Positions 1 through 8,820 are shown, counted from the stretch's first letter. The stretch: DNA of 64,000 bases from Pseudomonas fortuita (GCF_026898135.2 NZ_CP114035.2:723501-787500), one strand, 5' to 3'. Translations and numbers: made by a program. Notes: a model not told the origin generated them from the letters alone.

Positions 1-1
1 C

Positions 2-484
2 CTTGCATGGCTTTGGCTGAGCTTGCTGGTGCTGGTCCTCGACCAGGCCACCAAGCTGTATTTCAACAACGCCCTGACCATGTACCAGCAAATTGTGGTG
101 ATTCCTGACTACTTCAGCTGGACCCTGGCCTATAACACCGGCGCCGCTTTCAGCTTCCTTGCTGATGGCGCTGGCTGGCAGCGCTGGTTGTTCGCCCTGA
201 TCGCGGTGGTGGTCAGTGCCGTACTGGTGGTGTGGCTCAAGCGCCTGGGGCGCAACGAGACCTGGCTGGCCGTGGCGCTGGCGCTGGTGCTGGGTGGTGC
301 CATTGGCAACCTGTACGATCGCATCGTGCTGGGCCATGTGGTCGACTTCATCCTGGTGCACTGGCAGAACCGCCATTACTTCCCGGCCTTCAACGTGGCC
401 GACAGCGCCATCACCGTTGGTGCGGTGATGCTGGCGCTGGATATGTTCAAGAGCAAGAAGTCCGAGGATCCGGTCCATGACTGA
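2..484 (+). CDS. lspA: Lipoprotein signal peptidase II (5' end outside window)
   Basis: This is the C-terminal part of the inner-membrane aspartyl protease that removes signal peptides from diacylated prolipoproteins. The reading frame is open from the first bases, so the true start lies upstream of the window. Visible family blocks are the N-terminal membrane helix ending in DQATK, NTGAAFSFL, then the two regions carrying the catalytic aspartates, GNLYDRI and FNVADSAI. Several hydrophobic segments fit the four-helix topology. Its stop overlaps the start of fkpB, so the two are probably translationally coupled, followed closely by ispH as in other pseudomonads. Confidence 0.95.
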   Translation, partial: LAWLWLSLLVLVLDQATKLYFNNALTMYQQIVVIPDYFSWTLAYNTGAAFSFLADGAGWQRWLFALIAVVVSAVLVVWLKRLGRNETWLAVALALVLGGAIGNLYDRIVLGHVVDFILVHWQNRHYFPAFNVADSAITVGAVMLALDMFKSKKSEDPVHD

Positions 485-914
485 CACCCGTATCGGCCAG
501 AACACCGAAGTCACCCTGCACTTCGCGCTGCACCTGGAAAACGGCGACACCGTCGACAGCACGTTCGACAAAGCCCCGGCCACCTTCAAGGTGGGCGATG
601 GCAACTTGTTGCCGGGCTTCGAGAGCGCGCTGTTTGGCTTCAAGGCCGGTGACAAGCGTACTCTGGTAGTGGCCCCAGAGAACGCCTTCGGCCAGCCCAA
701 CCCGCAAAACGTGCAAGTCATGCCGCGGTCCAACTTCGAGGGCATGGAGCTGTCCGAAGGGCTGCTGATCATCTTCAACGATGCCGCCAACGCCGAGCTG
801 CCGGGCGTGGTCAAAGCGTTCGATGACGACCAGGTGACCATCGACTTCAATCACCCACTGGCTGGCAAGACCCTGACCTTCGAGGTGGAGATCCTCGAGG
901 TGAAGGCCCTGTAA
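477..914 (+). CDS. fkpB: FKBP-type peptidyl-prolyl cis-trans isomerase, SlpA type
   Basis: This 145-residue protein is a cytoplasmic prolyl isomerase of the FkpB/SlpA class, which combines an FKBP fold with an inserted chaperone flap. The FKBP core is visible at the N terminus ([13 protein letters not shown], then [13 protein letters not shown]) and the inserted segment follows PENAFG near residue 65. The protein ends in the usual short beta strand ([11 protein letters not shown]). The start codon overlaps the last codons of lspA and ispH begins 14 bases after the stop, so the three genes look like one transcription unit. Length is normal for the family. Confidence 0.93.
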   Translation: MTDTRIGQNTEVTLHFALHLENGDTVDSTFDKAPATFKVGDGNLLPGFESALFGFKAGDKRTLVVAPENAFGQPNPQNVQVMPRSNFEGMELSEGLLIIFNDAANAELPGVVKAFDDDQVTIDFNHPLAGKTLTFEVEILEVKAL

Positions 915-928
915 GCCTGGAGCCGAGC

Positions 929-1876
929 ATGCAAATCAAACTCGCCAACCCTCGCGGCTTCTGCGCGGGGGTCGACCGGGCGATCGAGATCGTCAACCGT
1001 GCGCTGGAAGTCTTCGGCCCGCCGATCTACGTGCGTCACGAAGTGGTGCACAACAAGTTCGTGGTGGAAGACCTGCGCAATCGCGGTGCCATCTTCGTCG
1101 AAGAGCTGGACCAGGTGCCGGACGATGTCATCGTCATCTTCAGCGCCCATGGTGTGTCCCAGGCCGTGCGCCAGGAAGCCGCTGGCCGTGGCCTGAAAGT
1201 GTTCGATGCCACCTGCCCGCTGGTCACCAAGGTGCACATCGAGGTGGCGAAGTACAGCCGTGACGGCCGAGAGTGCATTCTCATCGGCCATGAAGGGCAC
1301 CCGGAAGTCGAAGGCACCATGGGCCAGTACGACGCCAGCAATGGTGGCGCCATCTACCTTGTCGAGGACGAGGAAGATGTTGCCAGATTGCAGGTGCGCG
1401 ACCCTGATCACCTGGCCTTCGTAACCCAGACCACGTTGTCGATGGACGACACCAGCCGCGTCATCGACGCCCTGCGTGCGCGCTTCCCGAACATCGGTGG
1501 CCCGCGCAAGGACGATATCTGCTACGCCACCCAGAACCGCCAGGACGCCGTCAAGCAGTTGGCCGGTGAGTGCGACGTGGTGCTGGTGGTCGGCAGCCCG
1601 AACAGCTCCAACTCCAACCGCCTGCGTGAGCTGGCCGAGCGCATGGGCACCCCGGCTTACCTGATCGACGGTGCCGAGGACCTGCAGCAGGGCTGGTTTG
1701 AACAGGCAGCACGCATTGGCATAACCGCTGGCGCTTCGGCCCCCGAAGTGCTGGTGCGTGGCGTGATCGAGCAGCTCAAGGCCTGGGGCGCTACCGGCGC
1801 TGAAGAGCTGGACGGGCGTGAAGAGAACATCACCTTCTCGATGCCAAAAGAGCTGCGGGTTCGCTCGCTGATCTGA
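929..1876 (+). CDS. ispH: 4-hydroxy-3-methylbut-2-enyl diphosphate reductase
   Basis: This 315-residue iron-sulfur enzyme performs the last step of the MEP pathway, converting HMBPP to IPP and DMAPP. The three conserved cluster-ligating cysteines are seen at C12 (GFCAGV), C96 (DATCPLV) and C198 (DICYATQ). The substrate-binding motifs [19 protein letters not shown] and [10 protein letters not shown] are intact. Length matches the family. It is the third gene of the lspA-fkpB-ispH unit and is followed by a REP palindrome pair, which probably marks the 3' end of the transcript. Confidence 0.97.
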   Translation: MQIKLANPRGFCAGVDRAIEIVNRALEVFGPPIYVRHEVVHNKFVVEDLRNRGAIFVEELDQVPDDVIVIFSAHGVSQAVRQEAAGRGLKVFDATCPLVTKVHIEVAKYSRDGRECILIGHEGHPEVEGTMGQYDASNGGAIYLVEDEEDVARLQVRDPDHLAFVTQTTLSMDDTSRVIDALRARFPNIGGPRKDDICYATQNRQDAVKQLAGECDVVLVVGSPNSSNSNRLRELAERMGTPAYLIDGAEDLQQGWFEQAARIGITAGASAPEVLVRGVIEQLKAWGATGAEELDGREENITFSMPKELRVRSLI

Positions 1877-1890
1877 CTGAAGCCTGTACT

Positions 1891-1992
1891 GGCCTCATCG
1901 CTGGCAAGCCAGCTCCCACAGGTACTGCACAAGCCTTGAAGGCAGTGGTATCCAGTGGGATCTGGCTTGCCGGCGATAGGGCCGGCAAGCTC
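1891..1992. repeat. REP palindrome pair (BIME) after ispH
   Basis: Two inverted REP units face each other. The left one runs GGCCTCATCGCTGGCAAGCC and the right one TGGCTTGCCGGCGATAGGGCC, with an AT-richer centre. It lies between convergent ispH and the fimT-like gene. Confidence 0.8.
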
Positions 1993-2001
1993 GGCTCAAG
2001 G

Positions 2002-2493
2002 CTATGTGCTTGCACAGCGAGTATTGTTTCGGTCCTCTGCAAGCAATCTGACTCTGCCGCTCGATGCCAGCACCACTTGGTATCGGCTGCTGGCAGATGA
2101 GCGTTCACACACTTCCAGCGTTGTTCCCAACCAGCTGTTGTTCAGCGTCATTGGAACCCCCAACGCACTGAACTTGAACCGCTCCCCGCGATTGCTCGTA
2201 ATCTTGAGCGGCCTCGAAAGGCGCTGCTCGCGCAACAGCTGCTGGTTATGCTCCAGCATTACCTGCCAACCGTTCCCCCAATTACCGTCCAGCGCCTGCA
2301 CCAGCACCGGCTGGCTTTGCAGCATGGCGTGGCTGCGTGCGCTGCGCAGTGCCTGTGCCAAATCACGGGCAGCGGCTGCCCGGTGTAGGTCGTCGCTCAT
2401 CCTGGCGTAGGCCGGCATACCGAGCTGTGTCAGCAAAACGGTCACTGCCAAGGCCGACAACATTTGTATCAGTGTTACGCCTCGTTGCTTCAC
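2002..2493 (-). CDS. fimT: FimT/GspH-type minor pseudopilin
   Basis: This 163-residue protein has a type IV prepilin leader, MKQRG, directly followed by a hydrophobic helix (VTLIQMLSALAV) and a mostly beta C-terminal domain as in GspH/FimT minor pseudopilins. The leader ends in the Gly needed for prepilin peptidase, but the residue at mature position 5 is Gln instead of the near-universal Glu. It is transcribed away from the pilV-pilW-pilX-pilE genes and probably contributes to priming of pilus assembly or DNA uptake. Assignment to FimT rather than FimU rests on overall pattern only. Confidence 0.75.
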   Translation of the reverse strand: MKQRGVTLIQMLSALAVTVLLTQLGMPAYARMSDDLHRAAAARDLAQALRSARSHAMLQSQPVLVQALDGNWGNGWQVMLEHNQQLLREQRLSRPLKITSNRGERFKFSALGVPMTLNNSWLGTTLEVCERSSASSRYQVVLASSGRVRLLAEDRNNTRCAST

Positions 2494-2601
2494 CGTGCAT
2501 TCCTCCGTGAAAGTGCTTGGCTATAGCTTCACGTTGGCTGGCCAAGCGGTCTAGTCGGCCAGGTTCAGGACTGTTGCAGGAAAATTCGCAGGAGTGCAGG
2601 G

Positions 2602-2784
2602 ATGCACACAAAGCATCGGGGCATGACGCTGCTGGAAGTGTTGTTGGCAGTCGTGGTGGTGGCCGTGGGCATGTTCGCAGCGGCAGCGATACAGTTGCAG
2701 GCATTGCAGGCTGCGGACAGCGCGCGCCGTGATGGGCAGGCGGTAATGGCGACGCACAGTGAGCGTGAACGGGGGCGTCGATGA
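2602..2784 (+). CDS. pilV: Short PilV-like minor pilin, C-terminal domain missing
   Basis: The 60-residue product starts with a class III leader, MHTKHRG, followed by MTLLEVLLAVVVVAVGM, so Glu5 of the mature pilin is present. The alpha1 helix continues to about residue 45 and the protein then ends in a short basic tail. PilV proteins normally carry a further globular domain of about 100 residues, which is absent. The stop overlaps the ATG of pilW (ATGA), so translation is coupled. It may be a truncated pilin that still primes assembly, or a decayed gene kept for its coupling role. Confidence 0.6.
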   Translation: MHTKHRGMTLLEVLLAVVVVAVGMFAAAAIQLQALQAADSARRDGQAVMATHSERERGRR

Positions 2785-3419
2785 GGCGCGCCCAAAGTGG
2801 TTTTGGTTTGCTTGAGTTGATGCTGGGGCTAGGTATCGGCTTGGTATTACTGGCGGCGGTTAGCCAGGTCTTTACATCAGCTCACCAGGCCTGGCGCCTG
2901 CAAAGTACCGCGGTGCGCATGAATGATGAGGCGCGGCAGGCATTGTTGCGCATGGCGCAGGACGTGCGCATGGCCGGAATGTTCGGCTGTATGCGCCTCA
3001 AACCTGGCGACTTCCTGGACGTGGCTGCGCAGCCTGCCTTTGCCCGGCCACTGCAGGCCGATAGGTCAAGCTTGAGCCTGGTTGTCGCCGAGCTGCCAGG
3101 GTATGCGGGCGACCCGGAGTGGACCGTGGTGACGAACTGTATCGACGAAGTGAGGGTTCATAAGCATCGAGTACAAGGCGATGAAAAGCTGATGGCTGTG
3201 CCCGTCAGTCGCCATCATTATGTGCACAGTGGCACCACGCTTTTCTTCAAGCGGGGTCACATTAATCAGCCACTGGTCGATCATGTACGGGTGCTGCGAG
3301 TGGGGTATGTACCTGGTGAGCGGGTCGATCTTCTACTCACATTGTACGAACCCAGCTTGCAGCTTGAGCAGCATCACTCGCTGAGCGTGGCACTCCGCAA
3401 CCCGGTACCCGCTTCATGA
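2781..3419 (+). CDS. pilW: Type IV pilus minor pilin PilW
   Basis: The 212-residue protein has the prepilin leader MRRAQSG and a hydrophobic helix FGLLELMLGLGIGLVLLAA with Glu5 intact. A beta-rich C-terminal domain with a cysteine pair (FGCMRL, TNCIDE) follows. This matches the PilW family, which together with PilV, PilX and PilE forms the tip or priming complex of type IVa pili. It overlaps pilV by four bases upstream and pilX by four bases downstream, so the genes are one operon. It is somewhat shorter than many PilW proteins. Confidence 0.8.
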   Translation: MRRAQSGFGLLELMLGLGIGLVLLAAVSQVFTSAHQAWRLQSTAVRMNDEARQALLRMAQDVRMAGMFGCMRLKPGDFLDVAAQPAFARPLQADRSSLSLVVAELPGYAGDPEWTVVTNCIDEVRVHKHRVQGDEKLMAVPVSRHHYVHSGTTLFFKRGHINQPLVDHVRVLRVGYVPGERVDLLLTLYEPSLQLEQHHSLSVALRNPVPAS

Positions 3420-3880
3420 GCCGCCAGCGTGGTGTGGTTCTTCTGTTGGCCCTGGTCCTGAGCATGCTGCTGGGTCTGCTTGCAGCATCTGCCCTGCGCG
3501 ACGCCCTGGTGGAAACGCGAATGACGGGATACCTGAGCGATGGTCTGCGAGCGTTCGAAGAAGCCGAGGCTGCGCTGCAGGCAGGGAAACACGAACTTGA
3601 GCGGGCACCTCCTGACCCTTGTGGCGCGTGCCTGCCACCAGCCCGACCGCACGATCTGGCAGGGCAGTGGCAGGGCACCCACAACGGTTACTTCCATATA
3701 CAGAACCTGGGCACGAGCACTCGCGCTGCGCACCTGCCAGACGAGCAGCTGGTTACCCTGTTCCGCATAACTGGAGTCAGCAAGCAAACCCAGTCACGGC
3801 ATGTGCTGGAAGCCGTCTATGCCATGGCTGGCGACACCACCCGGCGTATCAGCTGGCGGCAAAGACTGAGAGGAGACTGA
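3416..3880 (+). CDS. pilX: Type IV pilus assembly protein PilX
   Basis: This 154-residue protein begins MSRQRG followed by VVLLLALVLSMLLGLLAASALR, the typical N-terminal helix of PilX, which lacks the Glu5 of other pilins. The segment ALVETRMTGYLSDGLRAFEEAEAAL is the usual helix after the membrane part. Two cysteines (CGAC) lie near residues 69-72. Start and stop are tightly packed between pilW and pilE. In many Pseudomonas pilY1 follows pilX, but here pilE follows with a one-base gap. Confidence 0.78.
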   Translation: MSRQRGVVLLLALVLSMLLGLLAASALRDALVETRMTGYLSDGLRAFEEAEAALQAGKHELERAPPDPCGACLPPARPHDLAGQWQGTHNGYFHIQNLGTSTRAAHLPDEQLVTLFRITGVSKQTQSRHVLEAVYAMAGDTTRRISWRQRLRGD

Positions 3881-3881
3881 C

Positions 3882-4271
3882 ATGCAGCAAGGCTTGAGCC
3901 TGATCGAGTTGTTGATTGTGCTGGCCGTGACCGGCATTCTGGCAGCCATTGCCTACCCCAGTTACAGCGACCAGCTTCGGCGAGCCGCACGCAGCGAAGT
4001 GGTTGGCCTGCTGCATGATGCCGCCCTGCGCCTGGAGCGCCACCGCGTGCGCACCGGCCAATATGCCGAGGGTGACCCGGCCTTGCCCGACGGTACCCGC
4101 TATTACAGCCTGCTGGCCCAGCGCGACAGCGACACCTTCACGCTGCGCGCACGGCGGCTGCCCAGTGGGCTGATGGCGCAGGATCGCTGTGGCGACTTCC
4201 AGCTCGACCAGGCCGGCGCGCAGCGCAATCCGGGTGCCGTTGGCGGCAGCGAGCACTGCTGGGGAAGCTGA
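3882..4271 (+). CDS. pilE: Type IV pilus minor pilin PilE
   Basis: The 129-residue product has a very short leader, MQQG, and then LSLIELLIVLAVTGILAAIAYPSYSDQ, the classical pilin alpha1 helix with Glu5. A C-terminal cysteine pair (DRCGDF and EHCWGS) forms the expected disulfide loop. It is the last gene of the pilV-pilW-pilX-pilE operon, beginning one base after the pilX stop. PilE is a minor pilin connecting the tip complex to the PilA fibre. The pilA-like gene at 19605 is the likelier major subunit. Confidence 0.85.
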   Translation: MQQGLSLIELLIVLAVTGILAAIAYPSYSDQLRRAARSEVVGLLHDAALRLERHRVRTGQYAEGDPALPDGTRYYSLLAQRDSDTFTLRARRLPSGLMAQDRCGDFQLDQAGAQRNPGAVGGSEHCWGS

Positions 4272-4325
4272 AGGTTGAATGATGCCCGGTGCATCGCGGT
4301 TTTACTTCAGGTGTTGGATCGACAG

Positions 4326-5423
4326 ATGAGCAAGCAAGTAGTGGTGGTCGGCGGCGGGGTGATCGGCCTGCTGACGGCGTTCAACCTGGCGGCCAAGGTC
4401 GGGCAGGTGGTGGTATGTGACCAGGGTGAGGTCGGGCGTGAGTCGTCGTGGGCCGGTGGTGGCATCGTTTCGCCGCTGTACCCTTGGCGCTACAGCCCGG
4501 CTGTGACCGCCCTGGCGCACTGGTCGCAGGACTATTATCCGCAGCTGGGCGAGCGTTTGTTCGCCAGCACCGGTGTCGATCCCGAAGTGCACACCACGGG
4601 ACTGTACTGGCTCGACCTGGATGACGAAGCCGAAGCGCTGGCCTGGGCCGAGCGTGAGCAGCGGCCGCTGAGTGCCGTGGATATCACGGTGGCCTACGAC
4701 GCAGTGCCGGTGCTGGGCCCGGGTTTCAAGCGCGCGATCTACATGGCTGGCGTGGCCAACGTGCGCAACCCGCGCCTGGTGAAATCGCTGAAGGCGGCGC
4801 TGCTGGCGCTGCCCAACGTCACCTTGCGCGAAAATTGCCAGATCACCGGCTTCGTTCAGCAGGGCGGGCGCGTGACCGGGGTGCAGACCGCTGAAGGTGT
4901 GCTGGCGGCGGATGAGGTGGTGCTCAGTGCCGGGGCCTGGAGTGGCGACCTGTTGCGTACCCTGGGCCTTGAGCTGCCGGTAGAGCCGGTGAAGGGCCAG
5001 ATGATCCTGTTTAAATGCGCTGAGGACTTTTTGCCGAGCATGGTGCTGGCCAAGGGGCGCTATGCGATCCCGCGGCGGGATGGGCACATTCTGGTGGGTA
5101 GCACGCTGGAGCATGCCGGGTATGACAAGACCCCGACCGAAGATGCGCTGGAAAGCCTGAAGGCATCGGCGGTGGAGTTGCTGCCTGGGCTCGAAGGGGC
5201 CACGGTGGTGGGGCACTGGGCCGGGCTGCGGCCAGGCTCGCCAGAGGGCATTCCCTACATTGGGCCGGTGCCAGGGCACGAGGGGTTGTGGCTGAACTGC
5301 GGGCACTATCGCAACGGGTTGGTGCTGGCGCCAGCGTCGTGCCAGTTGTTTAGCGACTTGCTGACCGGTGCCGAGCCAATCATCGACCCGGCGCCGTATG
5401 CACCGGCAACGCGGTTGGGCTGA
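4326..5423 (+). CDS. thiO: Glycine oxidase / FAD-dependent amine oxidase
   Basis: This is a 365-residue flavoprotein of the D-amino-acid oxidase (DAO) superfamily. The N-terminal dinucleotide fold is clear (QVVVVGGGVIGLLTAFNLA), followed by ESSWAGGGIVSPLYPWRY, typical of ThiO, and the C-terminal FAD/substrate block GLRPGSPEGIPYIGPVPG with HYRNGLVLAPAS. ThiO oxidises glycine to iminoglycine for thiazole synthesis in thiamine production. The ATG at 4326 is chosen because the fold begins immediately after it; an in-frame ATG at 4275 would add 17 unlikely residues. It lies just downstream of pilE on the same strand. Confidence 0.88.
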   Translation: MSKQVVVVGGGVIGLLTAFNLAAKVGQVVVCDQGEVGRESSWAGGGIVSPLYPWRYSPAVTALAHWSQDYYPQLGERLFASTGVDPEVHTTGLYWLDLDDEAEALAWAEREQRPLSAVDITVAYDAVPVLGPGFKRAIYMAGVANVRNPRLVKSLKAALLALPNVTLRENCQITGFVQQGGRVTGVQTAEGVLAADEVVLSAGAWSGDLLRTLGLELPVEPVKGQMILFKCAEDFLPSMVLAKGRYAIPRRDGHILVGSTLEHAGYDKTPTEDALESLKASAVELLPGLEGATVVGHWAGLRPGSPEGIPYIGPVPGHEGLWLNCGHYRNGLVLAPASCQLFSDLLTGAEPIIDPAPYAPATRLG

Positions 5424-5466
5424 GGGCTTCTACGGTCAAGCACAGCCCTTGAAGACCATGAAAACC

Positions 5467-5562
5467 CTGTGGAAGCGGGCTTTTCCCGCAAACACCGGCG
5501 AGGCCGGTGTCAGGCACCGCGTGGCCCCATTCGCGGGGCAAGCCCGCCCCCACAGTGATCAC
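5467..5562. repeat. REP palindrome cluster after thiO
   Basis: GTGGAAGCGGGCTTTTCCCGC is followed by a CACCGGCGAGGCCGGTG hairpin and then by the inverted unit CATTCGCGGGGCAAGCCCGC. It fills the space between the convergent thiO and PP0621-like genes. Confidence 0.75.
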
Positions 5563-5620
5563 TGTTTTCTGCGTGACAGCGCAGCCCAAGGGGCTGGGCA
5601 ATCTTCTACAGGTGTTGTGT

Positions 5621-5851
5621 TCAGCCCTGTCGGCCAGGCCCCTGTTGCAGGTGCGCCTGGCTGCAATACCACTCTTTGCCCTGCTGCAGCGCCCGGTCGT
5701 TGGGCAGGTGTACGCCGCAATGGGCGCAGCGCACCATCTGCAGTGGCGCATCCAGTTTCGCCTCGGGGTGCGACTGTTGGCTGACTTTGAACTTGCGCCA
5801 CAGCCAGAACGCGGCGGCGATCAGGGCGATCCAGAAAAGTAGGCGAACCAT
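5621..5851 (-). CDS. PP0621-family small membrane-anchored protein
   Basis: This 76-residue protein has one N-terminal membrane helix (MVRLLFWIALIAAAFWLW) followed by a short linker and a small cysteine/histidine metal-binding motif: CAHCG near residue 46 and CSQAH near residue 66. It matches the remembered Pseudomonas PP0621 family, whose function is unknown; the C-terminal part resembles a small zinc ribbon. The start is set at the Met before the helix, since an upstream extension has no membrane or domain features. It lies downstream of bamD on the same strand, after a terminator. Confidence 0.8.
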   Translation of the reverse strand: MVRLLFWIALIAAAFWLWRKFKVSQQSHPEAKLDAPLQMVRCAHCGVHLPNDRALQQGKEWYCSQAHLQQGPGRQG

Positions 5852-5901
5852 GGTGTCCAGCTTGTCGGTTGAAGAAGCTGACAGTCTAGGATGCGGCCAA
5901 T

Positions 5902-5929
5902 AAAAAAGGGAGGCCCAAGGCCTCCCTTT
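5902..5929 (-). terminator. Rho-independent terminator of bamD
   Basis: An 11-bp stem AAAGGGAGGCC/GGCCTCCCTTT with a 3-base loop is followed on the minus strand by a run of T. It lies 17 bases past the bamD stop. Confidence 0.85.
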
Positions 5930-5945
5930 CATGTACCGCTGTGTA

Positions 5946-6965
5946 TCAGTCGAACAGACCAAAGGTCATGTAGCTGAACCAGGAGCGGTCTTTTTCTGCT
6001 TGTTTCGGGCCTTCCGGCACGATCGGGTCGCCGTTTTCGTCTTTCGGCAGCAGCTCTTGCGGCATCTCGTCACGCGCGTCCTGGAACTGCTTGACCACGT
6101 CCTGGTTCGCGCGGGTTTCGCCCGGCGGCAGCGGCGTATCGGTTTCGATCAGGCCCAGGGTGGCCTTGGACAGCCAGCCGCGCCCGTCAGACTCGGTCTG
6201 CTTGGGCTGGAACTCGCCATCGGCCAGGCTCGGGTGGTCAGGGTAGTTGAGCTTGAGGGTTTCCAGGCTGCTGGCGGCCAATTCGTCCAGGTGCATCTTC
6301 TGGTACGACTCGACCATTACTGCCAAGCCGTCGCCGACCGATGGGGTTTCCTGGAAGTTTTCTACCACGTAGCGGCCACGGTTGGCGGCGGCCACATAAG
6401 CCTGGCGGCTCAGGTAGTAGTCGGCCACGTGGATTTCATACGAAGCCAGCAGGTTGCGCAGGTAGATCATGCGCTGCTTGGCGTCGGGCGAGTAGCGGCT
6501 GTTGGGGAAGCGGCTGGTCAGCTGGGCGAACTCGTTGTACGAGTCGCGGGCGGCACCCGGGTCACGCTTGGTCATGTCCAGCGGCAGGAAACGGGCCAGC
6601 AGGCCACGGTCCTGGTCGAACGAGGTCAGGCCTTTCAGGTAGTAGGCGTAGTCGACGTTCGGGTGCTGCGGGTGCAGACGAATGAAGCGCTCGGCGGCCG
6701 ACTTGGCAGCCTCGGGCTCGGAGTTCTTGTAGTTGGCGTAGATCAGCTCGAGCTGCGCCTGATCGGCATAGCGGCCGAACGGGTAGCGCGATTCCAGGGC
6801 CTTGAGCTTGTTTACGGCGCTGGTGTAGCTGGAGTTGTCCAGATCAGCTTGCGCCTGCTGGTACAGCTCGGCTTCGCTGAGGTTCTCGTCAATGACCTCT
6901 TTATTAGAGGAACAGGCCGCGGTAAGCCCGAGGATGGCGATCAGCAGCAGGTGTTTCACTTGCAT
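5946..6965 (-). CDS. bamD: Outer membrane assembly lipoprotein BamD (ComL)
   Basis: This 339-residue lipoprotein of the BAM complex helps insert beta-barrel proteins into the outer membrane. The start at 6965 gives a lipoprotein signal peptide, [18 protein letters not shown], with the lipidated Cys at position 18. TPR repeats fill residues 30-250 ([40 protein letters not shown]). The C-terminal tail past residue 260 is longer than in E. coli BamD, as is usual in Pseudomonas. It is divergent from rluD with about 150 bases between starts, as in other pseudomonads. Confidence 0.95.
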   Translation of the reverse strand: MQVKHLLLIAILGLTAACSSNKEVIDENLSEAELYQQAQADLDNSSYTSAVNKLKALESRYPFGRYADQAQLELIYANYKNSEPEAAKSAAERFIRLHPQHPNVDYAYYLKGLTSFDQDRGLLARFLPLDMTKRDPGAARDSYNEFAQLTSRFPNSRYSPDAKQRMIYLRNLLASYEIHVADYYLSRQAYVAAANRGRYVVENFQETPSVGDGLAVMVESYQKMHLDELAASSLETLKLNYPDHPSLADGEFQPKQTESDGRGWLSKATLGLIETDTPLPPGETRANQDVVKQFQDARDEMPQELLPKDENGDPIVPEGPKQAEKDRSWFSYMTFGLFD

Positions 6966-7112
6966 GGCGGCTTGCGTCCCTTTGACGGCCGCTGTCTTGG
7001 GCGGTGCCGTCCTGTTATGATGAGCGCCCCGGCCAACCCCGGGACAAAAGAAGCCGTATTTAACCACAAGCTCGCAGCCGAAACCAAAGGCTGTGCGCCC
7101 GCCGAATCGAGC

Positions 7113-8075
7113 ATGTCCGAGATCATTCAACTTAGCGCAGAGGTACCGTCCGAACTGGGCGGCCAACGCCTCGACCAGGTCGCCGCCCAATTGTTCGCTG
7201 AGTACTCGCGTTCGCGGCTTACTTCGTGGATCAAAGAGGGCCGCCTGACGGTCGATGGCGCCGTTGTGCGCCCTCGAGACACCGTCTATGGTGGCTCGCT
7301 GCTAGCACTGCAGGCCGAACAAGAGGCCCAGGGCGAGTGGATCCCAGAAGATATCGAACTGGATATCGTCTACGAAGACGACCATATCATGGTAATCAAC
7401 AAGCCTGCCGGGCTGGTCGTGCATCCGGCTGCCGGTCATGCCAGTGGTACGTTGCTCAATGCGCTGCTCCACCACGTGCCAGACATCGTCAACGTACCGC
7501 GCGCCGGCATCGTTCACCGGCTGGATAAAGACACCACCGGCTTGATGGTGGTGGCCAAGACCTTGCAGGCGCAGACCAGGCTGGTCGAGCAGATGCAGGC
7601 GCGCAAGGTCAGCCGCATTTATGAATGCATCGTGATCGGCGTGGTTACTTCCGGTGGCAAGATCGATGCCCCGATCGGTCGCCACGGCGGCATGCGCCAG
7701 CGCATGGCAGTCACCGACGGCGGCAAGCCGGCGGTCAGCCACTACCGCGTGCTCAAGCGCTTCCGCTCGCACACCCACGTGCGGGTCAAGCTGGAAACCG
7801 GCCGTACTCACCAGATTCGTGTGCACATGGCCCATGTTGGTTTCCCGCTGGTCGGCGACCAGACGTACGGTGGGCGCTTCCGCATTCCGCCGGCTGCCAG
7901 CCCAACCATGGTCGAGGCGGTCAAGACCTTCCCGCGCCAGGCGCTGCACGCGCGTTTCCTGGCCTTGGCCCACCCGATTACCGGTGAAATCATGAAGTGG
8001 GAATCGCCACTGCCCGATGATTTCGTGTGGTTGCTGTCGCTGCTCAACCAGGACCGCGAGAGCTTTATCGGATGA
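7113..8075 (+). CDS. rluD: 23S rRNA pseudouridine synthase RluD
   Basis: The 320-residue enzyme makes pseudouridines in helix 69 of 23S rRNA (positions 1911, 1915 and 1917 in E. coli numbering). An N-terminal S4 RNA-binding domain covers residues 12-75 ([31 protein letters not shown]). The catalytic domain contains [15 protein letters not shown], whose Asp in RLDKDT is the catalytic residue, and [20 protein letters not shown]. The ATG at 7113 is preferred because the conserved sequence starts there; the frame stays open far upstream, antisense to bamD, by chance. Its stop overlaps the start of pgeF. Confidence 0.95.
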   Translation: MSEIIQLSAEVPSELGGQRLDQVAAQLFAEYSRSRLTSWIKEGRLTVDGAVVRPRDTVYGGSLLALQAEQEAQGEWIPEDIELDIVYEDDHIMVINKPAGLVVHPAAGHASGTLLNALLHHVPDIVNVPRAGIVHRLDKDTTGLMVVAKTLQAQTRLVEQMQARKVSRIYECIVIGVVTSGGKIDAPIGRHGGMRQRMAVTDGGKPAVSHYRVLKRFRSHTHVRVKLETGRTHQIRVHMAHVGFPLVGDQTYGGRFRIPPAASPTMVEAVKTFPRQALHARFLALAHPITGEIMKWESPLPDDFVWLLSLLNQDRESFIG

Positions 8076-8812
8076 GTGGCCTGACGCAGTCGCTGTTGTT
8101 TCCCGACTGGCCCGCCCCGGCCTCGGTTCGCGCCTGTGTCACCACCCGTCAGGGCGGCATCAGCCTGCCGCCCTACGAAACTTTCAACCTTGGCGACCAC
8201 GTAGGGGATGACCCTGCTGCCGTTGCCGAGAACCGCCGCCGCCTGAGCGACGCGTTCGCCATCCGCCCTGCCTGGCTGAAGCAGGTGCATGGGCTGGTGG
8301 TGGCGGATGCCGACCCTGCCGTGGTGGCCGAAGCCGACGCCAGCTGGACCGACCAGCCTGGTATTGCCTGTACCGTGATGACCGCCGATTGCCTGCCCGC
8401 GCTGTTCTGCGACCGGGCCGGTACTCGCGTGGCGGCGGCGCATGCTGGCTGGCGCGGGTTGGCGGGCGGCGTGCTGGAAGCCACCCTGGACCGCCTGGCA
8501 CTGCCGCCTGAAGAAGTGCTGGTGTGGCTGGGGCCAGCCATTGGCCCACAGGCTTTCGAAGTGGGGCTGGAAGTGCGTGATGCCTTTACCGCCGTGCACC
8601 CGCAAGCTGCTCGGGCATTCGTCGAGGGCGAACGGCCAGGCAAGCTGATGGCGGATATCTACGAGCTGGCGCGCATTCGTCTGGCTGCCCGTGGCGTAAC
8701 TGCCGTGTATGGCGGCGGCCTGTGCACGGTCAGTGATGCGCGGTTCTTCTCCTATCGCCGTACCCCGCAGGGTGGGCGCTTCGCATCACTGGTGTGGCTG
8801 CAACCCCGCTAG
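8072..8812 (+). CDS. pgeF: Laccase-domain purine nucleoside phosphorylase / peptidoglycan editing factor
   Basis: This 246-residue protein belongs to the YfiH/PgeF (DUF152, multi-copper polyphenol oxidase) family. Metal ligand motifs are present: KQVHG near residue 70, VMTADCLPALFC near 105-116 and AAHAGWRGLAGG near 125-135. E. coli YfiH is reported to edit peptidoglycan precursors, and other members show purine nucleoside phosphorylase or adenosine deaminase activity. The ATG overlaps the rluD stop by four bases, giving translational coupling. The rluD-pgeF-clpB order is conserved in Pseudomonas. Confidence 0.9.
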   Translation: MSGLTQSLLFPDWPAPASVRACVTTRQGGISLPPYETFNLGDHVGDDPAAVAENRRRLSDAFAIRPAWLKQVHGLVVADADPAVVAEADASWTDQPGIACTVMTADCLPALFCDRAGTRVAAAHAGWRGLAGGVLEATLDRLALPPEEVLVWLGPAIGPQAFEVGLEVRDAFTAVHPQAARAFVEGERPGKLMADIYELARIRLAARGVTAVYGGGLCTVSDARFFSYRRTPQGGRFASLVWLQPR

Positions 8813-8820
8813 CCTGTACT

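Noticed and set aside
5931..7112. A very long open frame upstream of rluD in the rluD frame, antisense to bamD
   Set aside because: Its translation has no domain or start context, while the bamD strand gives a perfect lipoprotein and TPR protein. High GC third positions produce such antisense frames.
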